Shown here: piece by piece, positions 22,478 through 31,899 of the stretch
Numbering within the stretch: the stretch's first letter is position 1
Layout of the letters: every line of letters begins with the position of its first letter
From: Lotus japonicus
Taxonomy: Eukaryota > Streptophyta > Magnoliopsida > Fabales > Fabaceae
Assembly (NCBI RefSeq): GCF_012489685.1
Contig: NC_080043.1
Location: 82,662,292 to 82,726,291 of the forward strand
Length of the DNA: 64,000 nucleotides
Reading direction: 5' to 3'
The notes under the pieces: model-generated
Told to the model about the DNA's origin: nothing
Seen by the model: the letters and a program-made list of their open reading frames with translations, nothing else
The model's database searches: none
Program-made: the position numbers and the translations under genes

Positions 22478-24388
22478 ATGGCTGCCACCACCAGTGAAAC
22501 TCAAAGAGATGGTTACAACGCAAAGCCTCCTATGTTCGATGGTCAAAGGTTCGAATATTGGAAAGATAGACTGGAAAGTTTCTTTCTGGGTTTCGATGCA
22601 GATCTCTGGGATATTATTGTGGATGGCTATGAGCGTCCAGTTGATGCAGATGGCAAGAAGATCCCAAGGTCAGAGATGACTGCAGATCAAAAGAAGCTGT
22701 ACTCACAACATCACAAAGCAAGAGCAATTCTTCTAAGTGCTATTTCCTATGAAGAGTACCAGAAGATTACAGATCGTGAGTTTGCTAAAGGCATTTTTGA
22801 ATCTCTGAAGATGTCTCATGAAGGAAACAAGAAAGTCAAAGAATCAAAGGCATTGTCTTTGATCCAAAAGTATGAATCCTTCATCATGGAGCCAAATGAG
22901 TCCATTGAAGAAATGTTCTCCAGATTTCAATTGCTTGTAGCTGGCATACGACCTCTCAACAAGAGCTACACAACAAAAGATCATGTCATAAGGGTCATCA
23001 GGTGTCTTCCTGAAAGTTGGATGCCTTTGGTGACTTCAATAGAGCTCACGAGAGACGTTGAGAATATGAGTTTAGAAGAACTCATCAGCATTTTGAAATG
23101 CCATGAGCTGAAGCGCTCAGAGATGCAAGATCTGAGGAAAAAGTCCATAGCCTTGAAATCCAAATCTGAAAAGGCTAAGGTTGAGAAGTCAAAGGCTCTT
23201 CAAGCTAAAGAAGAAGAATCTGAAGAAGCATCAGAAGATTTTGATGAAGATGAGCTGACTCTGATCTCCAAGAGACTCAACCGCATCTGGAAGCACAGGC
23301 AGAGCAAGTTCAAAGGCTCTGGAAAGGCAAGAGGAAAGTATGAGTCCTCAGGCCAGAAGAAGTCTTCAATCAAGGAAGTCACATGTTTTGAGTGCAAAGA
23401 ATCTGGGCACTACAAAAGTGATTGTCCAAAGTTGAAGAAAGACAAGAAGCCAAAGAAGCACTTCAAGACCAAGAAGAGTCTGATGGTGACATTCGATGAA
23501 TCAGAGTCAGAGGATGTTGACTCTGATGGTGAAGTCCAAGGACTCATGGCCATTGTCAAAGACAAAGGATCAGAATCAAAGGAAGCTGTTGACTCTGACT
23601 CAGAATCAGAAGGAGATCCTAACTCAGACGATGAAAATGAGGTATTTGCTTCTTTCTCTACCTCTGAACTGAAACATGCTTTGTCTGATATCATGGATAA
23701 GTATAACCCTTTATTGTCTAAGCATAAAAAGTTGAAAAAGAACTTATCTGCTGTCTCCAAGACCCCTTCTGAACATGAGAAAATTATTTCTGATTTGAAA
23801 AATGAAAATCATGCTTTGGTAAATTCTAACTCTGTGCTTAAGAACCAGATTGCTAAGTTAGAAGAAATTGTTGCCTGTGATGCCTCTGATTGTAGAAATG
23901 AATCTAAGTTTGAAAAGTCTTTTCAAAGATTCCTAGCTAAAAGCGTGGATAGAAGCTTAATGGCTTCAATGATCTATGGCGTAAGCAGAAATGGAATGCA
24001 TGGCATTGGCTATTCTAAACCAATTAGAAATGAGCCTTCTGTGTCTAAAGCTAAATCCTTGTATGAATGCTTTGTTCCCTCTGGTACCATATTGCCTGAT
24101 CCTGTACCTGCTAAAATTGCTAAAAACCCTCTTAAAAAGGGATCTTTCTCTATGACTAAATATCATGCAAATATTCCTTTAAAATATTATGTTGAGACAC
24201 CCAAGGTGATCAGAACCTCTGGGGTAACTAACAAAAGAGGACCCAGAAAGTGGGTACCCAAGGACAAGATTATCTATGTTGCAGATATCCTTGATAGCTC
24301 CACTGAAACACCAATCATGGTATCTGGACAGTGGATGCTCGCATCACATGACGGGAGAAAGGCGTATGTTCCGAGAGCTGAAACTTAA
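22478..24388 (+). CDS. Gag polyprotein of Sirevirus-like element, 636 aa
   Basis: Capsid/nucleocapsid precursor that packages element RNA. The N-terminal half carries the copia-type gag domain (FEYWKDRLESFFLG near 25, FSRFQLLVAGIRPL near 150). An acidic/Lys-rich linker and one zinc knuckle CFECKESGHYKSDC at about 303-316 follow, then Ser/Asp/Glu-rich stretches. The C-terminus (RKWVPKDKIIYVADIL, SGQWMLASHDGR) is the usual run-in to protease. There a single extra base shifts the frame: ...DGRKAYVPRAET then stop, while the next frame reads KLKPGGEVGFGG, the expected start of the pol part. The start has good context (ACAATGG) and lies 70 bases after the PBS. Confidence 0.93.
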   Translation: MAATTSETQRDGYNAKPPMFDGQRFEYWKDRLESFFLGFDADLWDIIVDGYERPVDADGKKIPRSEMTADQKKLYSQHHKARAILLSAISYEEYQKITDREFAKGIFESLKMSHEGNKKVKESKALSLIQKYESFIMEPNESIEEMFSRFQLLVAGIRPLNKSYTTKDHVIRVIRCLPESWMPLVTSIELTRDVENMSLEELISILKCHELKRSEMQDLRKKSIALKSKSEKAKVEKSKALQAKEEESEEASEDFDEDELTLISKRLNRIWKHRQSKFKGSGKARGKYESSGQKKSSIKEVTCFECKESGHYKSDCPKLKKDKKPKKHFKTKKSLMVTFDESESEDVDSDGEVQGLMAIVKDKGSESKEAVDSDSESEGDPNSDDENEVFASFSTSELKHALSDIMDKYNPLLSKHKKLKKNLSAVSKTPSEHEKIISDLKNENHALVNSNSVLKNQIAKLEEIVACDASDCRNESKFEKSFQRFLAKSVDRSLMASMIYGVSRNGMHGIGYSKPIRNEPSVSKAKSLYECFVPSGTILPDPVPAKIAKNPLKKGSFSMTKYHANIPLKYYVETPKVIRTSGVTNKRGPRKWVPKDKIIYVADILDSSTETPIMVSGQWMLASHDGRKAYVPRAET

Positions 24389-24500
24389 GCCTGGAGGCGA
24401 AGTTGGCTTTGGAGGATAGATTGCATAAATTTGATGCTAAGTCTTCTAAGTGTCTATTACTTGGTTATTCTGATAGATCTAAAGGTTTTAGATTTTATAA
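24389..24500 (+). pseudogene. Remnant of pol fused to envelope leader
   Basis: Two short pol pieces remain. KPGGEVGFGG from the protease start ends at about 24418. It is joined directly to HKFDAKSSKCLLLGYSDRS from the C-terminal part of integrase (about 24424-24500). That piece is joined at 'ataattcc' to the envelope leader, where the other copy has 'gatgcataattcc'. So two deletions removed most of protease-integrase and all of RT-RNase H. Confidence 0.85.
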
Positions 24501-24799
24501 TTCCTTGTGCCCGTGTGACAGTCTGTTATGATTGCGTGTAGATATGCTTATCTCCTGTGTGTGATTGTGTATTTTACTGTTACTATCTACCTTTAATTTT
24601 CAACCGTTGATCTTAAAGTGCTTTTTGAATCAACAACGGTTATTTGATAAAACCCACTATACACACACGTTCTCGTTCACTTCCGGTTTTCACTCTCGCA
24701 CTCTCTGCTTTTCAAAACCGCCTCTTTCTTGATTTCTCTCTCGATCTCTCTTCATCCTTCAAACTTCATCTTCTACCTCAAACCTTCAACCTCTTCAAA

Positions 24800-27649
24800 A
24801 TGGTGAGACAAACTAGAAGATCTGCTGCAGATGCACCTCAGTTCCCTCACATGGTAGTCGGTTTGGCAACGGGTCAAAGGGGCTCTGAGAACCCGGCACA
24901 AGAACAAGTTCAAGCTCAAGAGCAGATTGTTCCTATTGCAGAACGGGGCTGTGCCGTTCACTGCGTATTTCCTCCTGAGAAACTCCAAGTCCTGGCAGAA
25001 TGGAGATTCAACCTCGATAACTTGGCTGCAAATGGGTTTGATCTTCGTCCTGAAGTCCAAGCTCAAGGTTGGGGAAACTACTTCAACCGACTTCGAGGAC
25101 CGGTATATGAGAAATTGGTAAAGGAATTCTGGAAGCACGCAGACTGCGATGACACTCAGGTGGTCTCTCACATTCTTGGCAGGAAGATCATTATCACTGA
25201 GAAGTCATTCGTGAATCTGCTAGGTGCAGATACTGCTTATGGGTATCGGTTCCAACTGACGGAATCCAAGCTGAAACCCAGCACCAAAGACAAAGTCAAC
25301 AAGGCCCTGTACACCACCTTCAAACCGGGCAAGACGAGTTACAAGGTGATGGATCTTCATCCCAAACTCAGGATCTGGCACAAGATTCTGCTCAACTGCA
25401 TAAACCAGAGACCGAAGGGCAGTTCTCCAGACTGCATCAACTTCAACCAGAAGGCGATGTTGTTCTTCATCCAAGATCAGGAGAAGATCTGCCTTCCCTA
25501 TTTCCTGTTCTCCTACTTGAAGGAATGCATCAGGAAGTCTCGCACCACCGCCTCCATCAAGTCTGCAATCAAATATATCCCTTTTGGGAGGCTGCTCTCA
25601 GACTTTCTCATTGAAAGCAACTTGGTGCAAGATTTGATCAATGCTGGTTGCACAGAGGATTTGAGCACAATTGTCAGTGATGTCTTCACTGCAAACTCCT
25701 TGAAGAAGATGGGCTTAATCCAGAAGAAGATTGCTCCTGCTCATGAAGACACATCTTCTGAGATCAGAGGAAGAAGAATGCCTCTGAATGACTACCCTCT
25801 GTGGACCCAAGCGGACAATCCTGACGCCATCAGATGCTATGTTGAAGACCTCAGGGCTCAAGGTTTCGAAATTGACCTTGATGATTTCGTCAGCAGACTA
25901 CCGCCAGCTCCAGAGTTTCCTTCTCCTCCCAAGAGGAAAGCTCAGAGGAAGATGGTTCTGGACGAATCTTCTGAGGAATCTGATGTCCCTCTGGTCAAGA
26001 AGACGAAGAGAAAGCCTGATGATGGTGATGATGATGATAGTGAGGATGGTCCTCCCCAGAAGAAGAAGAAGAAAGTCAGAATCGTGGTGAAGCCAACTCG
26101 GGTGGAACCAGCTGCTGAAGTGGTCAGAAGGACTGAACCTCCTGCCAGAGTGACTCGATCATCAGCACATTCAAGTAAGCCTGCACTTGCTTCTGATGAT
26201 GATTTGAATTTATTTGATGCACTTCCTATTTCTGCCTTGCTTCAACACTCCTCAAATCCCCTCACTCCTATTCCTGAATCCCAACCAGCCGCACAAACCA
26301 CCTCTCCACCACATTCCCCAAGATCCTCCTTCTTTCAACCTTCTCCTACTGAAGCACCACTCTGGAATTTGCTTCAGAACCCAACCTCTAGGTCAGAAGA
26401 TCCAACCTCTCTCCTTACCATTCCATACGACCCATTATCTTCTGAACCAATCATCCATGAACAACCCGAGCCAATCCAAACAGAACCACAACCCAGAACG
26501 TCTGATCACTCTGCTCCCAGAGCATCAGAACGTCCTGCTGCCAGAACCACGGATACAGACTCATCAACAGCCTTTACACCTGTATCCTTCCCAATCAATA
26601 CTGTTGACTCTTCTCCCTCCAATAACTCTGAATCCCTTAGAAAATTCATGGAGGTTAGAAAAGAGAAGGTGTCTACCTTGGAAGAGTATTACCTTACCTG
26701 TCCAAGCCCTAGGAGATATCCTGGCCCTAGACCTGAACGTCTAGTTGACCCAGATGAACCTATCTTGGCCAATCCTATCCAAGAGGCAGACCCCTTAGTT
26801 CAACAAGCTCACCCTGTCCCTGACCAACATGAGCCCATTCAACCAGACCCTGAACCCGAACAATCAGTGTCTAACCAATCCTCGGTTAGATCACCTCACC
26901 CTCTGGTTGAAACTTCAGACCCTCACCTTGGAACCTCTGAACCCAATGCTCCCATGATTAACATTGGTTCTCCACAAGGTGCCTCTGAAGCTCATAGCAG
27001 CAATCACCCAGCCTCTCCTACACCCAACCTCTCCATAATTCCCTATACTCACCTTCAACCCACATCTCTCTCTGAGTGCATCAATATCTTCTATCATGAA
27101 GCCTCCTTGAGGCTCCGCAATGTGCACGGTCAGACTGATCTCAGTGAGAATGCTGAAAATGTGGCTGATGAGTGTAACAATCTGAGCACTTGGCTAGTGG
27201 CTCAAGTTCCGATTATGATGCAGCTCCTGCATGCAGAGGGCAGTCAGAGCATTGAGGCTGCAAAGCAAAGGTTTGCTAGAAGGGTGGCTCTTCATGAACT
27301 AGAACAGAGAAATAAGCTTCTTGAAGCTATTGAAGAAGCCAAGAGAAAGAAAGAACAAGCAGAAGAAGCTGCACGTCAAGCAGCAGCTCACGCTGAACAA
27401 GCCAGACTTGAGGCAGAGCGACTTGAAGCTGAGGCTGAGGCAGAGCGACTTGCACCAGTTGTGTTTTCTCCTGCTGCTTCTGCTTCCATTCCAGATCCTC
27501 AAGCTGCTCAGAATGTTCCTTCCAGCTCTACTCAGACAAGCTCATCCAGACTCGACATCATGGAACAACGTCTTGACACTCATGAATCCATGTTGATTGA
27601 GATGAAGCAAATGATGATGGAACTTCTGCGACGCACTGACAATCCTTAG
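24800..27649 (+). CDS. Envelope-position protein, second copy, 949 aa
   Basis: Intact and the same length as the copy at 317, with about 39 amino-acid differences and no net indel. The layout is the same: plant-transposon-type N-terminal domain, Lys-rich clusters (PPKRKAQRK; PPQKKKKKVR), Pro/Ser-rich middle, Ala/Glu/Arg coiled coil, and a last segment ending RRTDNP. The frame is open 52 codons further upstream (from 24644), but that extension is leader sequence: copy one starts at the internal MVRQTRRS, has stops upstream, and this Met has the better context. Loss of pol with retention of this ORF is notable. Confidence 0.82.
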   Translation: MVRQTRRSAADAPQFPHMVVGLATGQRGSENPAQEQVQAQEQIVPIAERGCAVHCVFPPEKLQVLAEWRFNLDNLAANGFDLRPEVQAQGWGNYFNRLRGPVYEKLVKEFWKHADCDDTQVVSHILGRKIIITEKSFVNLLGADTAYGYRFQLTESKLKPSTKDKVNKALYTTFKPGKTSYKVMDLHPKLRIWHKILLNCINQRPKGSSPDCINFNQKAMLFFIQDQEKICLPYFLFSYLKECIRKSRTTASIKSAIKYIPFGRLLSDFLIESNLVQDLINAGCTEDLSTIVSDVFTANSLKKMGLIQKKIAPAHEDTSSEIRGRRMPLNDYPLWTQADNPDAIRCYVEDLRAQGFEIDLDDFVSRLPPAPEFPSPPKRKAQRKMVLDESSEESDVPLVKKTKRKPDDGDDDDSEDGPPQKKKKKVRIVVKPTRVEPAAEVVRRTEPPARVTRSSAHSSKPALASDDDLNLFDALPISALLQHSSNPLTPIPESQPAAQTTSPPHSPRSSFFQPSPTEAPLWNLLQNPTSRSEDPTSLLTIPYDPLSSEPIIHEQPEPIQTEPQPRTSDHSAPRASERPAARTTDTDSSTAFTPVSFPINTVDSSPSNNSESLRKFMEVRKEKVSTLEEYYLTCPSPRRYPGPRPERLVDPDEPILANPIQEADPLVQQAHPVPDQHEPIQPDPEPEQSVSNQSSVRSPHPLVETSDPHLGTSEPNAPMINIGSPQGASEAHSSNHPASPTPNLSIIPYTHLQPTSLSECINIFYHEASLRLRNVHGQTDLSENAENVADECNNLSTWLVAQVPIMMQLLHAEGSQSIEAAKQRFARRVALHELEQRNKLLEAIEEAKRKKEQAEEAARQAAAHAEQARLEAERLEAEAEAERLAPVVFSPAASASIPDPQAAQNVPSSSTQTSSSRLDIMEQRLDTHESMLIEMKQMMMELLRRTDNP

Positions 27650-27859
27650 TTTTAGGATCTCTTCTTTTTCTTCTTTTTCGTTAACTTTGTTTCCTTTTTG
27701 TTCAACTCTGTTTCTTTTTACTTATTTATGCTAATTTGTTCGTTTGTGATTATATATGCCTATCTATATATTTATGTCACATATGTTTGCAAAAGTTTTT
27801 TTTATTTTTTTTTATTCATAATTCTATGATTACATCATATTTCTTTACATCATATAAAT

Positions 27860-28252
27860 CTAGAATGGAGGATCCCTCCTCATTCTTCTGCACTCCTGGC
27901 GCTGCTCTGACCTATCCTTCTCCAGACGCTCCAGTACATGCTGGATGTTGCTGAGCCTGATCTTTAGCTCATCCCTCTCCAGAATCTCTTCTGAAGTCTT
28001 GAGCTTCTCTTCCAAACTCTCTTTCTCTTCCAGCAGCTTGAGTTCAAGCCGGCTGAGTTCTTGCACCTCCTCCACGAAGGCAAGAAATTCCTTCAGGTCT
28101 CTCTCCAACTCTGGACGCAGGTCCTCTTCCAGCAGTGTCCGTGTCAGCTCCGCGATGGTAGTTGCACCCTCTGGATGCCTGATGTTCAGGAATAAGTCCT
28201 CTTCAAAGGCCTTCTTCCTCAGCTCTTCTAGTGCTACGTTGTATGATGCCAT
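27860..28252 (-). CDS. Antisense coiled-coil ORF, second copy, 130 aa
   Basis: Same antisense frame as at 3376-3768, same length, about 9 amino-acid changes (for example Glu2 to Ala, Ser27 to Pro). The Leu/Glu/Arg-rich composition with heptads is retained. It lies between the stop of the envelope-position ORF and the first polypurine tract, reading towards that ORF, so its transcript could overlap the envelope RNA. No domain is recognised. Confidence 0.45.
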   Translation of the reverse strand: MASYNVALEELRKKAFEEDLFLNIRHPEGATTIAELTRTLLEEDLRPELERDLKEFLAFVEEVQELSRLELKLLEEKESLEEKLKTSEEILERDELKIRLSNIQHVLERLEKDRSEQRQECRRMRRDPPF

Positions 28253-28305
28253 TTTTTCTTACTGAAAATTATTCGAGGTGTGAAGCTTACCTTTCTCTCC
28301 AACGC

Positions 28306-28314
28306 TTTTTATAG
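28306..28314 (-). promoter_or_regulatory. TATA-like box for second antisense ORF
   Basis: Minus strand reads CTATAAAAA, about 55 bases before the ATG at 28252, matching the placement in the first copy. Confidence 0.4.
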
Positions 28315-28502
28315 GCTTCACTTTCTCTCTGAAAGTTAATGCTCTTACAGTTTCTCGAGGTTAAGTTCTTGGTAACTGACCCTTCTATTTACTCACTTGA
28401 CCGGTGGTAAACGTTCATCCCTTGCATTAACTCTTCTATTTATTTTCGCCTAACTCTGATTCTTACATCGTTTTCATTTTCTTTTAAACTTAGACCTTCT
28501 CT

Positions 28503-29055
28503 AAGGGGGAGTACCTTGTACTTCAAGCTAAGTTTTTCACACCCCAAGCTTTTTGCTTATGACAAAAAGGGGGAGTAAACCCAGTTTTTGATTTGTAAGA
28601 TGTGTTAGTGTGACTTATTTTTCTTTTGGAGATTTTAAGAGTTCCACCTTCATGACCATAGATGTGTCACTGGGCAAATACAAGGAATACATTTCACTTC
28701 TTCTGAAGTGATTCTAAGTTGACTCTGATACCCAAGACTCTGATACCTTGTCCCTGACTTTGATCACTTATGCGCTCTGATTATTCGTTTTTCATCTATG
28801 TCATAAGTGTTTCACTCTGAACTCTTATATTTTTTAGCTCAGAATCTAGACTTTACTAACGTTTTCATCAAGTATTAGATTCAGGGGGAGCTAAGCTCAA
28901 AATCAAGCAGTGACTTGAATTCAGAATGAGCAAGATAAACTATTCACATCAGGATAAGTCTTATTCTATATCTCTAAACTCTGAGTGAATTCAGTTTAAT
29001 GTTTAAGAATTGTTCATCAAAAATCTTAGTTTTGTCATCATCAAAAAGGGGGAGA
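28503..29055 (+). promoter_or_regulatory. Four polypurine tracts before 3' LTR
   Basis: GGGGGAG tracts occur at 28503-28512, 28564-28575, 28883-28890 and 29043-29055. Only the last (AAAAAGGGGGAGA) touches the LTR start at 29057 and should prime plus-strand DNA. The others may be accessory. CTCTGA words are also frequent between them. Confidence 0.75.
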
Positions 29056-29056
29056 T

Positions 29057-30357
29057 TGTAAGATCAAGTTTTGATCTAGTAGTACAACTCTATGTTTTGA
29101 TGATTACAAGTTTACCTTTTGATATGAACAATTGTGGTACTCTAACGTGTTTTTCTGAGTGTGCTATTTACAGGCTCTGACCTCAACTCAATCTCACACA
29201 AATCAGAAGCACTGTGTATAAAGGGTAACCCAAGCAACGCTTTCGCAGTCACCATGTTCAGTATGAACAGTGGAAAAGCTTCAGAAGTTCTGAAGCTAAA
29301 CAAACTCTGATGTGGACTCAGTCGCTAGAAGCTCTGAAAATCCAGAAGTTCTGATAACCAAGAAACACTGAAGGTTCAGATGTTCTGATGGTGTAGAAGA
29401 CTCTGAAGATCCAGAAGCTGAATAGTGGAAACTCTGAAGTCCAGAAGCAAGAAACTCTGAAGGCCATGTTCTTCCCTCTGAGTTCAGAATCAGAAGATAC
29501 AATGGTCAGAGGATCTGTGCTTTCCCTCTGACTCTGATCAACCGGCTTCACAAGTTCCAATATGAAGTATTCCTCTGATCAGAAGTCTCCTAGGTTAAAA
29601 GGTCAAGTCGCTATCCAAGTACAAAAGCAAGTGTACCTTCCTGACGACCTACCTAACGTTCTCAGCCACAGCAGAAGCTGGATTTTCCAGAACTGCCCTC
29701 CAACGGTAGCATTTCCCATGCAACGCTCAACCCTAATCCTTGGAGTATATATAGAGGCTGAAGATTGAAAGAAGCGGCGAAGAAACTTAAAAAAAAAAGA
29801 AAAAAAAGAAAGAAATACACACGCGCAAGACATATTCAAAATATTCTAAGCTTTCTTTCATCTGAAATTCATTGAGTTTACAATTAGCTTTTTAGAAGCA
29901 AATCTCTTGTAAACATTTCTTTGATAAACAGTTTGTTTAGTTCCTTTAGGAGATCAAGGTTGATCGGATCCTAGAGAAGACTAAGAGAGTGAATCTTAGT
30001 GGTGATTCCTTTAGGAGATCAAGGTTGATCGGATCCTAGAGAAGACTAAGAGAGTGAATCTTAGTGTGAGCTAAGTCAGTGTAATTGTTAGTCACTTGTA
30101 GGTTTCAAGTGCAGTTGTAACTCTTACCTGATTAGTGGATTGCCTTCATTCTAAGAAGGAAGAAATCACCTTAACGGGTGGACTGGAGTAGCTTGAGTGA
30201 TTTATCAAGTGAACCAGGATAAAATCCTTGTGTGCTTTTCTATCTCTTATCTTTAGCACTTAAGTTCTCGAAAGATTTGCCAAAATCTTTAAGGTGGAAG
30301 TTTTGTACTGAAAACGTTATTCAAACCCCCCCCTTTCTACCGTTTTTCATACCTTCA
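29057..30357 (+). repeat. 3' LTR of Sirevirus-like element
   Basis: 1301 bases, almost identical to the 5' LTR, including the 65-base duplication (units start at 29941 and 30006). It is followed by CTTAG, the target duplication. Confidence 0.96.
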
Positions 30358-30362
30358 CTTAG

Positions 30363-31330
30363 GAATAGAGAAACCCGCTTAGCCTCTCAAAAACCCACTC
30401 AACCCCTTGGATGCATGGAAGAAGGCCTTCAATCGAAATCACGCTAAGCGCCCTGTCCACCTGGTTCTTATAAAATACGAATTTTAGTCAGAGAAAGAGA
30501 TCTCTCACACAGAACGGAGAAAAACTAAAAAAAAGAACAAGGAAAGAAGAAGTTTTAAGGTTCCAATAGCTTCCATCGACCTGAAGACACGCCGAGGACG
30601 ACACAAAATCAACAATTCTTCTTAGTTTTCTTAATGAGCTATCTAGCATCCATGTCTATAGATAGATAAGCTTTTCTTTATTGGGATTAGGTGTAATACT
30701 TGACTTTGATGTATCCATCTTTGTTCTTACATATATGGATCTATTTTATCTCTTGATTTCAATGATTTGATCTTGTTCTTAATGCTTGTTTTAGCTTGAT
30801 CAACTAGACTTGATTTTAGATTTGATGTGTGAGTGAAAGCCACATGTTTGATTTGGATTTAGGTTGTATCATCTAATAATCCTAATTGCTAGATATAGAG
30901 TTAAGTTTGTTAGTCATTGAACATCCGAAAACGTATTACGTTTTGCATTGTTAGTTATGCGAGACATCTATAATTTGACAAGTGAACCATTGATCTTCTC
31001 GTGTAAAAGATTAACGAGTAGATAAGAACTGATGTGATGAAAACAAGAATTGAATATGTCATATGTGTTGAACTGTAGGATACATGAGAGTTGATGTGTG
31101 AACCCTAATCCCAACAATTTTCTCAATCTGTTTTAAATCTGTTTTTACTCTTGCTTGTTTTACTTTTTCATGTGTCATTGATCGGTAATCAAAATAACAT
31201 TCAAACAATCTTGGAATCCATTGCTTCAGCAATTTTGCTAAAGAACGACGTTGTGTTTTCAATTCCTTGTGGACGATAAAAACTCTTTGCTATATTACAA
31301 TTGAGTCTTGAGAGATTCAAAAGTTTGGAT
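30363..31330 (+). repeat. Probable old Ty3/gypsy LTR fragment
   Basis: The young element inserted into sequence with the style of an Athila-type LTR. It has CGCTTAGC/CGCTAAGCG words (30378-30450), an R/U5-like part with 'gggattaggtgtaatac', and a closing 'ttccttgtggacgataaaaactc' region near 31264. No LTR borders or partner are visible. The assignment is from general resemblance only. Confidence 0.35.
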
Positions 31331-31899
31331 CTCATCAATGCCCCTTTGCTATATTTTCTCAATATGAATGTGTCTCACATAATATTTATAGTTAGATAAA
31401 AGTTGTTCATGTAGAATTTTATACCAGTTTTGGTCTTTGATGCAATTTTATTTTTCATTAGATATAGTATTCTCTCCCTTTTTTTCTTTTCCTCATTCTT
31501 AAACACCAAGTTGTGACGGCTATAGCTCCACTACATTCCAACGACTTCTTCAATCTCCACCTCCTCTTCCCCCCAAACCTCTCATCCACAAATCAGTTGA
31601 ATTAAAATTGAGGGAAAGCGAATGTAGAATCGGAAATTAAACCATATATATTAACTTCAAGGTCTCAATTTTTTTATACCTCTCTATAGCTGGTAGACTT
31701 TACTATTTATTTAATTACGCTGGTGAGACCATTTGCTATATTTGTATAAATGGTTGTTGAACATGAGTGATTCGAGATTTCTTGCCGTTGGCCCAAATAT
31801 ACAGCAGGATAATTGCAAGTATGATAACTAGAAAAAAAAAAAAGGAAGAAGGTTCTTGGCTCAAATGTCAACTTGCAATTATATCAAGTTAAGCATGAC
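31331..31899. other. Intergenic, no gene seen
   Basis: AT-rich stretch before the LINE 3' end; no feature recognised. Confidence 0.5.

Larger units (their letters stand above)
21103..30357 (+). mobile_element. Young Sirevirus-like Ty1/copia element with pol deleted
   Basis: Complete insertion of 9255 bases. A perfect 5-bp duplication CTTAG (21098-21102 and 30358-30362) flanks it. The LTRs are 1303 and 1301 bases; by eye they differ by about two substitutions plus length changes in C and A runs, which points to a recent insertion. The order is LTR, PBS, gag, a 110-base pol remnant, envelope-position ORF, antisense ORF, four polypurine tracts, LTR. Protease, most of integrase, reverse transcriptase and RNase H are absent, so any movement needed enzymes from elsewhere. 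Confidence 0.96.

Noticed and set aside
24644..24799. N-terminal extension (52 codons) of the second envelope-position ORF
   Set aside because: The first copy has a stop and frame change in this stretch. The extension is leader-like, and both copies share the internal Met in good context.
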